Shown: positions 1 to 6,140, numbered from the stretch's first letter. The stretch is 10,132 nucleotides of DNA from an uncultured Eubacteriales bacterium (GCA_905206455.1 CAJLHL010000085.1:1-10132); one strand, 5' to 3'. Made by a program: numbers and translations. Notes: a model not told the origin generated them from the sequence alone.

Positions 1-642
1 AAGATTCTTCTCCTGTCTGTTTTTTATAATCGTCTCTTTCTTTTGCAGCTCCCTGATGAAATCGGCGTCTATGCGCGCTCATATATTCATTATCATAAAA
101 TGTGGCATAAAGTTGTCCAGTGCTGGATCGTCGGCAGAACAGAAGCGGGAATCAGAGTCTATCTGCAGCGCCGTTCTTTTGAAAAAATGAGTCATCCCGG
201 CAGATATGACGTTACTGCGGGAGGACACGTATCTGCAGGAGAGCTTCCGGAGGATGCGGTACTTCGCGAAACGCAGGAGGAGATCGGTCTGCGTTTGGAT
301 ACTGACAGGCTGCAGAGTCTGGGCTATGTGAAAGAGGTGGCGGGCAATGATCGTGAAATCGCCTATTTATATGTCTATGAAGAAGCCAATCCTCCCTTCC
401 GTCCCGGCAAGGAAGTGATCTATATGGTCTCTGCGGACATCGACGATTTCTATGCTATGATGAAAGGAGAGAGAGAATCCATCGTCGTGGTGCCGGCGAT
501 TAAAACCGGACCGATGCACGAGGAGGCCTTCTCTGTGACGATGGAAAACTGCTGTATGCATCAGAATTTTCTGGATGTCGTATATCCTTATATCAAGGAA
601 ACGATGGGAAGTTCGAAAAAGACAGAGCAGGACGGAACATAG
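1..642 (+). CDS. Nudix (NTP pyrophosphohydrolase-type) hydrolase, 5' end cut by window edge
   Basis: This is a Nudix-fold hydrolase, which cleaves a nucleoside diphosphate linked to another group; the substrate cannot be told from sequence. The frame is open from base 1 to the stop at 642. Counting from the TTG at 43 as residue 1, the Nudix box lies at residues 61-83 and fits G-x5-E-x7-R-E-x-x-E-E-x-G-L, with metal-binding Glu at 79 and 80. An upstream WHKVVQCWIV segment at 21-30 resembles the first strand of IPP-isomerase-like and general Nudix proteins. Family members normally have about 10-20 more residues before this segment, and the TTG at 43 has no ribosome binding site, only a pyrimidine-rich stretch. 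The real start is therefore probably left of the window. An internal TTG start is less likely. The next gene follows after 151 bases on the same strand. The domain call is firm; the exact function is not. Confidence 0.85.
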   Translation, partial: KILLLSVFYNRLFLLQLPDEIGVYARSYIHYHKMWHKVVQCWIVGRTEAGIRVYLQRRSFEKMSHPGRYDVTAGGHVSAGELPEDAVLRETQEEIGLRLDTDRLQSLGYVKEVAGNDREIAYLYVYEEANPPFRPGKEVIYMVSADIDDFYAMMKGERESIVVVPAIKTGPMHEEAFSVTMENCCMHQNFLDVVYPYIKETMGSSKKTEQDGT

Positions 643-793
643 CGGGAATATGGCCGGGTACGGGATGCCGGTTTGGACGATGCGGCGCCGGGCGGACAAG
701 CGAAATGACAGGCTGACGGGAAGCGAAAAGCATGGTGTCTGCCGCTGAAAAATAAGAAAGAAGAGAACGACAGAAAGTGAAAGGACAGGATAT

Positions 794-1372
794 ATGATCA
801 AAATAGGATATCAAGGAATCGAAGGATCGAATGCGGAACAGGCCGCAAAAGATCTGGTGAAAAAACTCAACCTCGCCGATGTGGAATACGTTCCTCTGGT
901 GGATTCTCCTCATGTGATCAAGGCTATGAAAACAGGGGAAACGGATTACGGCGTGTGTGCGGTATACAATAGTGTGGCGGGAATGGTTCTCGAGACATTT
1001 TTTGCTACCAACGGCGTGGAACTTTTTATTCGGGGGGAAACCACGATGAATATCCATCACTGTCTTTTCAAGAAGCGTGCGGATATTCCCGACGATGAAC
1101 TCCGGTTCGTAGCGTCGCATATTCTGGCGATCAAACAGTGCGAAGATCATATTCGTTACAGTTATCCCCAGCTGAAGAATATCGAAGTGGAAGATACGGG
1201 CAAGGCTGCGAAGGATCTGGCGGACGGCGTGCTTTCCGACGAATACGCCGTGCTGTGCAGAAAAAATGCGGGGGAGATGTTCGGATTATGTCTCATCGAT
1301 GAGAACATCGAGGATTATAAGGATAACCGGACTCATTTTTGTCTGTTTGAACTGAAAGATAAACAGATCTGA
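794..1372 (+). CDS. Prephenate dehydratase-like protein without ACT domain
   Basis: The 192-residue product matches the prephenate dehydratase (PDT) catalytic fold. Prephenate dehydratase turns prephenate into phenylpyruvate in phenylalanine synthesis. The N-terminal IGYQGIEGSNAEQAA (4-18) resembles the usual YQGxxGAYSEQAA start. YNSVAGMVLET (58-68) corresponds to the ENSxxGxVxET substrate-site motif, and GETTMNIHHCL (81-91) to the following strand. The family TRF motif near the domain end appears as T180-H181-F182, so the Arg is replaced. The protein stops just after this, so the regulatory ACT domain (about 80 residues, Phe-binding) of ordinary PheA is absent. The start is supported by AAGGA at 781-785, 8 bases before ATG. 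It may be a feedback-insensitive dehydratase or a PDT-fold protein with another ligand. The family call is fairly sure, the activity uncertain, so I give no pheA symbol. Confidence 0.75.
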   Translation: MIKIGYQGIEGSNAEQAAKDLVKKLNLADVEYVPLVDSPHVIKAMKTGETDYGVCAVYNSVAGMVLETFFATNGVELFIRGETTMNIHHCLFKKRADIPDDELRFVASHILAIKQCEDHIRYSYPQLKNIEVEDTGKAAKDLADGVLSDEYAVLCRKNAGEMFGLCLIDENIEDYKDNRTHFCLFELKDKQI

Positions 1373-1401
1373 AAATAAGGCGCAGACTAGATGGAAGATA
1401 C

Positions 1402-1406
1402 GGAGG
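1402..1406 (+). promoter_or_regulatory. Ribosome binding site that decides the start of the DUF6440-like gene
   Basis: A perfect GGAGG lies 8 bases before the ATG at 1415. An in-frame ATG at 1391 has only AAGG at 1377-1380, 10 bases away. The 1415 start is therefore preferred. Confidence 0.6.
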
Positions 1407-1414
1407 ATTGTAAA

Positions 1415-1594
1415 ATGGACAGGAACCGATTTCAGCAGATCTATTCGCAGGGAAAACTGAATGTCATGGAGATATGGGTGGATAAAGAAACAGGGGTGAA
1501 TTATCTGTTTCACTATTCCGGCAGCGCAGCCGGATTTACCCCTTTGCTTGACCGGGACGGAAAACCTGTGATTTCTCCGGTCATAGACAGATAA
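1415..1594 (+). CDS. Small DUF6440-like protein
   Basis: This encodes a 59-residue soluble protein. It contains RFQQIYSQGKLNVMEIWVD followed by KETGVNYLFHYSGSAAGFTP and LLDRDGKPVI. The pattern of a short strand, VDKxTGVxYLF, a Gly-rich turn, and LLDxDGKPV is what I recall for the DUF6440 family of small Firmicutes proteins, whose function is unknown. There is no signal peptide or membrane segment. It lies 42 bases after the prephenate dehydratase-like gene on the same strand, so it is probably co-transcribed, but that does not show a shared role. An in-frame start at 1391 would add eight residues (MEDTEDCK). The family assignment is from memory of the motif and should be confirmed by a profile search. 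Confidence 0.7.
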   Translation: MDRNRFQQIYSQGKLNVMEIWVDKETGVNYLFHYSGSAAGFTPLLDRDGKPVISPVIDR

Positions 1595-1831
1595 TATTCA
1601 GTCGTAAAATCAGCTGTCGGGTTTTTGATCTGTCAAGCCTGAGCCAGTGCAGTCTCCGCGGGGGAACGCGGAATAAACGGCAGCGAATGCGGCTGGCGAA
1701 AATGATATATCATAATAAAAGCGGGCGATCCGGAATTCCGGATCGCTCGTTACTCTATCTTCCCCGCTGCAGCGAAAATCCGCATCAGACGCATCTGAAC
1801 GCGGTTTGAAAGGGCAGAAAAGTACAGAACA
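1595..1831. other. Intergenic region between converging genes
   Basis: This 237-base stretch separates the plus-strand DUF6440-like gene from the minus-strand acyltransferase gene. It holds a small GC hairpin (TCCGCG at 1655-1660 with CGCGGA at 1667-1672) and the strong terminator-type hairpin at 1721-1750. I see no supported gene in it. Confidence 0.6.
1717..1750 (-). terminator. Strong hairpin terminator, probably bidirectional, serving mainly the minus-strand genes
   Basis: The bases 1726-1745 (CGATCCGGAATTCCGGATCG) form a perfect 20-base palindrome. With wobble pairs the arms extend to 1721-1733 and 1738-1750, giving about 13 pairs around an AATT loop. On the minus strand the stem is followed directly by TTTTATTATG (complement of 1711-1720), a good U-tract for ending transcription of the acyltransferase gene. 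On the plus strand the following bases are only moderately T-rich, so termination there is weaker but plausible for the DUF6440-like gene. Confidence 0.8.
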
Positions 1832-2581
1832 TTACTGGTTCGGCGGATTCTGTGACTTTTTGCGGCTCTCTTCCCGGGCGTCCAGAATCATCCGGCGGAT
1901 TTCATCGTTCAGATTTTTCTGCTGTGTTTTATCCAATCCCTCTGTCTCCACCGGTGGAAGAATCGTAAGGATGATATGCCCGGGGCGAATCCATTTTCCG
2001 CCGTTGGCTTCCATGATTTTGTAAGAACCGTCGATCGCCACCGGAGTGATCGGGGCGTTGTATTTTACGGCCGTTTTGAACGCGCCGTTTTTGAAATCGC
2101 CGATGTCTTCTCCTTTGCTCCGGGTACCCTCGGGGAAGATGAGGATCGACTCTCCTTCCGGTATACGGCTTCCCGCTTCGTTGATCGTTCTCAGCGCTTT
2201 GCGGGCGTCGCTTCGGTCGATGAAAATACAGCCGATGAACTCCATCCATGATTTGATCCCCGGGATCTTTGCCAGAGAATCTTTCGCTACGATGCCGTGG
2301 GGCTCGTCGAGATAGCCGAGAACTACCGGAATATCCCAGTCGCTCTGATGGTTGGAGACGAAAACGCAGGGGCGTCCGTCAAGATTTTCGAGGCCGTGAA
2401 CCTCTACGGTGACTCCCGCGAAGCGGAGCATACTGCGGGCCCAGTTTCTGACTCGTATCTTTGCTACGCTGCGAAGCCTTTCTTTTTCTCCTCTGCGGTA
2501 CATCCTGCGGCAGCGGATCATTTCGGGGATAGCGATGACCAGATACAGGACTTCATAGATCAGCCATAGAACAGTTCTCAT
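1832..2581 (-). CDS. plsC: 1-acyl-sn-glycerol-3-phosphate acyltransferase (PlsC family)
   Basis: This membrane-associated acyltransferase moves an acyl chain to the sn-2 position of lysophosphatidic acid, giving phosphatidic acid for phospholipid synthesis. The 249-residue product has all four family motifs: N77-H78-Q-S-D-W-D83 (the HX4D catalytic pair), the AKDSLAKIPGIKSWMEFIG and IFIDRSD region (99-125) for glycerol-phosphate binding, FPEGTRS at 149-155, and ITPVAI at 178-183. An N-terminal hydrophobic stretch (about 4-22) probably anchors it to the membrane. The Lys/Arg/Gln-rich tail is unremarkable. The length is normal. The start is fixed by GGAGG (complement of 2588-2592), 6 bases before ATG. 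It lies 102 bases downstream of the amidase-like gene on the same strand and has its own candidate promoter. Several PlsC paralogues are usual in Clostridia, so the symbol names the family rather than proving the housekeeping copy. Confidence 0.9.
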   Translation of the reverse strand: MRTVLWLIYEVLYLVIAIPEMIRCRRMYRRGEKERLRSVAKIRVRNWARSMLRFAGVTVEVHGLENLDGRPCVFVSNHQSDWDIPVVLGYLDEPHGIVAKDSLAKIPGIKSWMEFIGCIFIDRSDARKALRTINEAGSRIPEGESILIFPEGTRSKGEDIGDFKNGAFKTAVKYNAPITPVAIDGSYKIMEANGGKWIRPGHIILTILPPVETEGLDKTQQKNLNDEIRRMILDAREESRKKSQNPPNQ

Positions 2582-2635
2582 ATATTTCCTCCACTTTCAT
2601 GATATCTCGATTATGTTTACAATGCATAATACAAA

Positions 2636-2665
2636 AGTATACCATAAATCCGTGGAGGTGTGCAA
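2636..2665 (-). promoter_or_regulatory. Candidate promoter for the acyltransferase gene
   Basis: On the minus strand, TATACT (complement of 2636-2641) is preceded by TGG, making an extended -10 (TGnTATACT). TTGCAC (complement of 2660-2665) lies 18 bases upstream as a partial -35. The -10 is about 55 bases before the ATG at 2581. The spacing and extended -10 suit a vegetative sigma-A promoter, though the -35 matches consensus only in its TTG. Confidence 0.5.
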
Positions 2666-2683
2666 AATGTCTGAGATCAGAGA

Positions 2684-3226
2684 TCAGGGAGTGACGAATT
2701 CCACTCCGAGGAAGTCCGCTACGGAGACGGACAGATTGTAGGCGATAGCATCGATATTGTTTTTGAGCCATTCCACGTCGAAATAGTTGTCGTGATAAGC
2801 CAGTTCGAGGAGTACGGCAGGAGCGGTAACTCTGCGGAGTTCCGCCAGGGTGGTGTTTGGAATGATGGTGACCAGATCCGGAATAGGATACAGCCATTTC
2901 AGATTATTGGCGAAGACTGTCGCCGCTTCCTGTCCGCGGATGCTGTCGCGGTAATAGTATACGTCGGGCCCCTGTAACTGGCCGGAAAGAGATTCTGGAG
3001 ATGCGTTGGAGTGCAGCGCCAGGTGCAGATCGTAAACTCCCGCATTGGAAGCGGCGATGGCTGCGGACAGAGGTTCGTCAGGATCGTTTCTCGTGACGTA
3101 AATGCCGCTGGCCTCCAGATAGGGCATCATCGCGTCTGCGATCAGATTCATGTACTGCTCTTCGTCGCCGCCTGTGAGATATTTGTTGTACTCCTGAACG
3201 GAGGGACTGAGGAAAATACTTGCCAT
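2684..3226 (-). CDS. N-acetylmuramoyl-L-alanine amidase-like protein (Amidase_3 fold), atypical
   Basis: The 180-residue product aligns by eye with the Amidase_3 family of zinc enzymes that cut the bond between muramic acid and the stem peptide of peptidoglycan. Recognisable parts are an acidic helix EEQYMNLIADAM (22-33), the strand and turn GIYVTRNDPD (41-50), SNAGVYDLHLALHSNAS (60-76) with zinc-ligand-type H72, and VLLELAYHDN (138-147) with the catalytic-type E141. The usual first motif DPGHGG is instead LSPSVQEYN (6-14), so the first zinc-binding His is not visible. There is no signal peptide: the fold starts at residue 2. Such leaderless forms are, as I recall, common in Clostridia, where they may act in the mother cell or after lysis. 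AAAGGAG (complement of 3232-3238), 5 bases before ATG, fixes the start. The fold call is good; catalytic activity is uncertain. Confidence 0.8.
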   Translation of the reverse strand: MASIFLSPSVQEYNKYLTGGDEEQYMNLIADAMMPYLEASGIYVTRNDPDEPLSAAIAASNAGVYDLHLALHSNASPESLSGQLQGPDVYYYRDSIRGQEAATVFANNLKWLYPIPDLVTIIPNTTLAELRRVTAPAVLLELAYHDNYFDVEWLKNNIDAIAYNLSVSVADFLGVEFVTP

Positions 3227-3375
3227 AAGTGCTCCTTTCCGAAAAAAATGGAATATCTTTTATCTACAGAATATGCAGAAGCAGCTTTCGGAGTGAGCGG
3301 CGCAGAGATATAATATCGTGCTGATATCCCTTTTCCTGTCAGGAGATTTTGATTTTCTGAAAGGATGATTTGTTG

Positions 3376-3381
3376 TATACT
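3376..3381 (+). promoter_or_regulatory. Possible -10 element upstream of the MscS gene
   Basis: TATACT matches the sigma-A -10 consensus at 5 of 6 positions and sits in an AT-rich patch. The sequence 17 bases upstream (TTTTCT at 3353-3358) is a poor -35. This is a candidate only; the implied leader would be about 290 bases. Confidence 0.25.
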
Positions 3382-3671
3382 TATATAACAAAGCGCTGTT
3401 GTTTTCCACAGAGGCGGCAGGCGGCTTTTCTTTCCGGATCTTCGGAGGAAGGGGAGGTCTCTGGATAGAAAGCCGGGGAGGCGGATGATTCGGAGCGTTT
3501 TGTTCAAATCGGACGCGCGTTCTGATCGGAGAAACCCGTCAGAATTTTGTTTCAATTGAAAATCCGGATGGAGAAATACAGAAAAAATCCTCTGTGTTCC
3601 GCGGTCTCTCAAAATATGCGAAAAGGATAAAGCTCACATACGCGCCGCAGAATGCCGAGCGGCAGAGAAAG

Positions 3672-3676
3672 AAGGA
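3672..3676 (+). promoter_or_regulatory. Ribosome binding site that decides the MscS start
   Basis: AAGGA lies 5 bases before the ATG at 3682. An in-frame ATG at 3652 lacks any such site, so the shorter product is preferred. Confidence 0.6.
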
Positions 3677-3681
3677 AAAAT

Positions 3682-4530
3682 ATGGATATTTTTACAGAAC
3701 TGGAAAGGTTGACGAACAGCAAAATCGTATCAAGTATCTTCAGTTCGCTGCTGATACTGCTGATCGGTCTGATCATCATGAAGATTGCGGTTCATTTTCT
3801 GAGAAAAGCGCTGAAAGCGTCAAAGCTGGACGGAGCACTGCATATTTTTATTCTCAATACCGCAAAGGTGCTGCTGTGGATTCTTCTAACAGTGACGATT
3901 CTCAGCCATCTGGGCGTCAGCACCACCGCTTTTCTGACAGTGCTGGGTGCCTGCGGAGCGGCTGTCGCACTGGCATTGAAGGACAGTTTGTCCAACTTTG
4001 CAGGAGGGATTCTCATCATCGTGAACAAACCTTTCGTGAAAGGGGATTACATCGAGTCCTGCGGGATCGGGGGAAAAGTGGATAAAATCGATCTTCTCTA
4101 TTCTACGCTGGTGACGCTGGATAACAAAGTGATTTCCATTCCAAACGGCAAACTTTCCTCCGATGTAGTGGTGAATTTTTCAAGGGCAGACCGGCGCCGG
4201 GTGGATTCCCGGTTTAATATCGGATATTCGGATAATATTAAGCTGGCTAAGGATGTAATCGAGGAGATTATACGAAAGTCCAAGCTGTTTTTCGACGATC
4301 CTGCGCCCACTATCGGCGTGGCTTCTCACAGGGAAAATGCGGTGGAAATTGAAGTACTGGCCTGGTGCAGAACGGAGGATTACTATACGGCGAAATATCA
4401 TCTGCAGGAGGAGGTAAAGCTCAAATTTGATGAATATGGAATCGAAATACCGTATCCGCAGATGGTAATCCATTTTGACAGGCAGAGAGAAGAGAAAGCG
4501 CCCGACGCAGAAAAAGACGACGAGGCATAG
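3682..4530 (+). CDS. Small-conductance mechanosensitive channel (MscS family)
   Basis: This inner-membrane channel opens under membrane tension to release solutes during hypo-osmotic shock. The 282-residue product is close to the 286 residues of E. coli MscS. Three membrane helices are visible: about 15-40, 58-77 and the pore-lining TM3 at about 84-113. TM3 carries the Ala/Gly packing pattern of the family (LGACGAAVALALKDSLSNFA, 88-107) and leads into GGILIIVNKPFVKGDYIE. The beta domain follows, with the signature IPNGKL (153-158) and NFSRADRRRVD (165-175), then a C-terminal alpha/beta domain ending IEIPYPQMVIHF (254-265). A short charged tail closes the protein. It lies 82 bases before pyrC on the same strand; read-through into the pyr genes is possible, but there is no functional link. 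An upstream in-frame ATG at 3652 would add ten residues but lacks a ribosome binding site. Confidence 0.92.
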   Translation: MDIFTELERLTNSKIVSSIFSSLLILLIGLIIMKIAVHFLRKALKASKLDGALHIFILNTAKVLLWILLTVTILSHLGVSTTAFLTVLGACGAAVALALKDSLSNFAGGILIIVNKPFVKGDYIESCGIGGKVDKIDLLYSTLVTLDNKVISIPNGKLSSDVVVNFSRADRRRVDSRFNIGYSDNIKLAKDVIEEIIRKSKLFFDDPAPTIGVASHRENAVEIEVLAWCRTEDYYTAKYHLQEEVKLKFDEYGIEIPYPQMVIHFDRQREEKAPDAEKDDEA

Positions 4531-4545
4531 AAAAATCACCGGAGG

Positions 4546-4562
4546 CCGCCCGGACGGGGCGG
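4546..4562 (+). other. GC hairpin between the MscS gene and pyrC
   Basis: CCGCCC (4546-4551) pairs with GGGCGG (4557-4562) across a 5-base loop. No T-run follows, so it is not a classical intrinsic terminator. It may weaken read-through from the MscS gene into pyrC or protect an RNA end. Confidence 0.35.
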
Positions 4563-4612
4563 TAAAGAAGAGACACAGGGCGGTATCCGCACTGTAAGAT
4601 GAGGGCAAAGAT

Positions 4613-5947
4613 ATGAAAAAAATTTACATACAAAACGGAAGAGTCATCGATCCTTCGGTACAGCTGGACCGGAAAGCGGACTTGGTAATCGGCGACGGCG
4701 TAATTGAGGGGATTTATGACTGCGGCGCGGTCGTACCGGAGCCGGAGGCGGAAATTATCGACGCCGAGGGGAAATGGACGCTGCCGGGGTTTATCGATGT
4801 GCACGTTCACCTGAGAGAACCGGGGATGGAATATAAGGAAGATATCGCTTCCGGATGCCGGGCCGCTGCAGCCGGGGGTTTTACAGCTGTCTGCCCGATG
4901 CCTAACACAGATCCGATGACAGATTGTGTCGACGTGGTGCAGTACATCAGGAAAAAGGCTGAGAATGCCAATGGTGTCAAGGTTCTTCCCTCTGCGGCGA
5001 TCACCGTCGGGGAAAAAGGAGAAGAACTGACGGATATGGCGGCGCTGAAAGCTGCGGGGGTCTGCGGATTCAGCGAGGACGGCCGGTCGGTCTCCAATCT
5101 CCTGAAGATGAGAGAAGCGATGATGATGGCAAAATCTCTGGATATGCCGATTTTCGATCATACACAGCAGCATGAGATCTCCGACGGTGGATGTATGCAC
5201 CGGGGAAGATATTCCGAACTTCTCGGGGTGTTGGGAATCCCGCCGGAGGCGGAGGAGATGATGACTATCCGGGATATTCTTTTGGCGAAGGAGACGGGGT
5301 GCCGTCTGCATCTGTCCCATATCAGCACGGGAGCGTGTCTGGATCTGATCCGCACCGCGAAGAGCTGGGGAATTCCTGTGACAGCGGAAACCGCCCCTCA
5401 TTATTTTACGCTCACCGACGCGGATGTGGCCGCGGATGATGCAACGGAGAGTTATCATATCAGCGAAACAGTTAGCGGCCGCCGTGCAGATACACACAGG
5501 AAAATGAATCCGCCGCTGAGATCGGAAAGTGACCGAATCGCCGTAATCAGAGCGCTGATGGACGGAACCATCGACGCTATCGCTACGGATCACGCTCCTC
5601 ATGCCAGAGAAGAAAAAGCGAGGAGTCTGGACAGCGCACCGTTCGGCGTCATCGGGCTGGAGACGAGTTTCGCTGTAAGCTGCACGCAGTTGATTCTTCC
5701 GGGACTGATTACACCGCTGCGTCTCGTAGAGCTCCTGAGTACGAACCCGGCGCGGATTCTCGGATACGGCGGAGGAACGCTTCAGCCGGGGCGACCCGCA
5801 GACGTGGTGATCGCCGATCCGGCGGCGCAGTGGACGGTGCGGGGTCCTTTTGCGTCCAAGGCGGAAAATACTCCGTTTGAAGGAATGAAAGTCACCGGAC
5901 GAGTGGAGATGACGATCGCAGACGGAGCCGTCATATATCGGAGATAG
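4613..5947 (+). CDS. pyrC: Dihydroorotase
   Basis: This cytoplasmic zinc amidohydrolase converts N-carbamoyl-L-aspartate to dihydroorotate, the third step of UMP synthesis. The 444-residue product has the metal motif D62-V-H64-V-H66-L-R68-E-P-G, MPNT at 96-99, the metal-region SEDG (154-157), H183 in IFDHTQQH, H236 in LHLSHIST, KMNPPLR (297-303) and A-T-D326-H-A-P-H330 with the catalytic Asp. The tail NTPFEGMKVTGRV is also typical. The enzyme belongs to the Bacillus-type (class I) group rather than the shorter E. coli type. Between FTLTD and KMNPPLR there are about 16-18 more residues than in B. subtilis PyrC (roughly residues 273-294). GAGGG at 4601-4605, 7 bases before ATG, supports the start. 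It opens the pyr cluster; pyrF follows after 193 bases. Confidence 0.95.
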   Translation: MKKIYIQNGRVIDPSVQLDRKADLVIGDGVIEGIYDCGAVVPEPEAEIIDAEGKWTLPGFIDVHVHLREPGMEYKEDIASGCRAAAAGGFTAVCPMPNTDPMTDCVDVVQYIRKKAENANGVKVLPSAAITVGEKGEELTDMAALKAAGVCGFSEDGRSVSNLLKMREAMMMAKSLDMPIFDHTQQHEISDGGCMHRGRYSELLGVLGIPPEAEEMMTIRDILLAKETGCRLHLSHISTGACLDLIRTAKSWGIPVTAETAPHYFTLTDADVAADDATESYHISETVSGRRADTHRKMNPPLRSESDRIAVIRALMDGTIDAIATDHAPHAREEKARSLDSAPFGVIGLETSFAVSCTQLILPGLITPLRLVELLSTNPARILGYGGGTLQPGRPADVVIADPAAQWTVRGPFASKAENTPFEGMKVTGRVEMTIADGAVIYRR

Positions 5948-6140
5948 ACCGGGGCCCGGCGAAAAAGAGACAATCTTCGGAAGAAAGCCGGACGTACTTG
6001 TTATACGATAAAATAAAATGTAAATTGGTGATAAACGATATTGTGCTGATACCTCGGTATTGACGGCGGCAGATGCCGCCGCGGAGGGAAGAAAACAAAG
6101 ATGGAAAAAGAGTGTTGAGAGTAAGAAAAGAGGTCGAGAG
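5948..6140 (+). other. pyrC-pyrF gap with AT-rich patch and GC hairpin
   Basis: This 193-base gap inside the pyr cluster has an AT-rich patch (about 5997-6042), then a short inverted repeat ATACC-TC-GGTAT (6049-6060), then a 7-pair hairpin CGGCGGC-AGAT-GCCGCCG (6064-6081). No U-tract follows the hairpin, and I see no good -35/-10 pair. The arrangement could be an internal promoter region with a structured leader, or an RNA-processing site. I see no PyrR-binding consensus. Confidence 0.4.
6129..6133 (+). promoter_or_regulatory. Ribosome binding site that decides the pyrF start
   Basis: AGAGG lies 7 bases before the ATG at 6141. The same frame is open 27 codons further upstream, but that part translates into Ala/Lys/Arg-rich sequence with no family match and overlaps the GC hairpin. 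Confidence 0.6.

Larger units (their letters stand above)
3227..3681. other. Divergent intergenic region before the amidase and MscS genes
   Basis: This 455-base stretch has no supported gene on either strand. The first 170 bases are AT-rich and should hold the promoter of the minus-strand amidase-like gene and possibly that of the MscS gene. The later part is GC-richer and would be an unusually long leader of about 290 bases if MscS transcription starts near 3388. It contains a short palindrome TCCTGTCAGGA (3333-3343), a small hairpin around 3440-3460, and the perfect palindrome TTTCAATTGAAA (3550-3561). A 24-codon frame from the ATG at 3485 has a purine-rich stretch before it but no recognisable product. 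Confidence 0.5.

Noticed and set aside
1655..1672. GC hairpin with a GGGAACGCG core, similar to bases 8911-8920
   Set aside because: The shared stretch is only about nine bases of GC-rich sequence, and the surrounding structures differ. It does not justify a repeat family.
1611..1700. Possible riboswitch-like fold (GCCAG at 1642-1646 with CTGGC at 1694-1698)
   Set aside because: Only a five-pair closing stem is found, none of the riboswitch consensus boxes I know fits, and it lies downstream of genes rather than before one.
2667..2741. A short plus-strand frame (ATG at 2667) with GGAGG before it
   Set aside because: It encodes only 24 residues and mostly overlaps the end of the amidase-like gene in antisense. 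The GGAGG-like bases overlap the minus-strand promoter region. No product is recognisable.
3313..3326. A 14-base match (13 identical) between ATATCGTGCTGATA at 3313-3326 and ATATTGTGCTGATA at 6038-6051, both non-coding
   Set aside because: In 10 kb several 13-of-14 matches are expected by chance, and the flanks do not match. It would need further copies elsewhere in the genome to count as a motif.
3485..3559. A 24-codon plus-strand frame in the MscS leader with a purine-rich stretch before its ATG
   Set aside because: There is no family resemblance and the spacing from the purine-rich stretch is short. It could be a leader peptide, but nothing supports it beyond the frame itself.
6060..6140. 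N-terminal extension of PyrF upstream of 6141
   Set aside because: The extension translates through the GC hairpin into Ala/Lys/Arg-rich sequence without family match, while ATG at 6141 has a good ribosome binding site.
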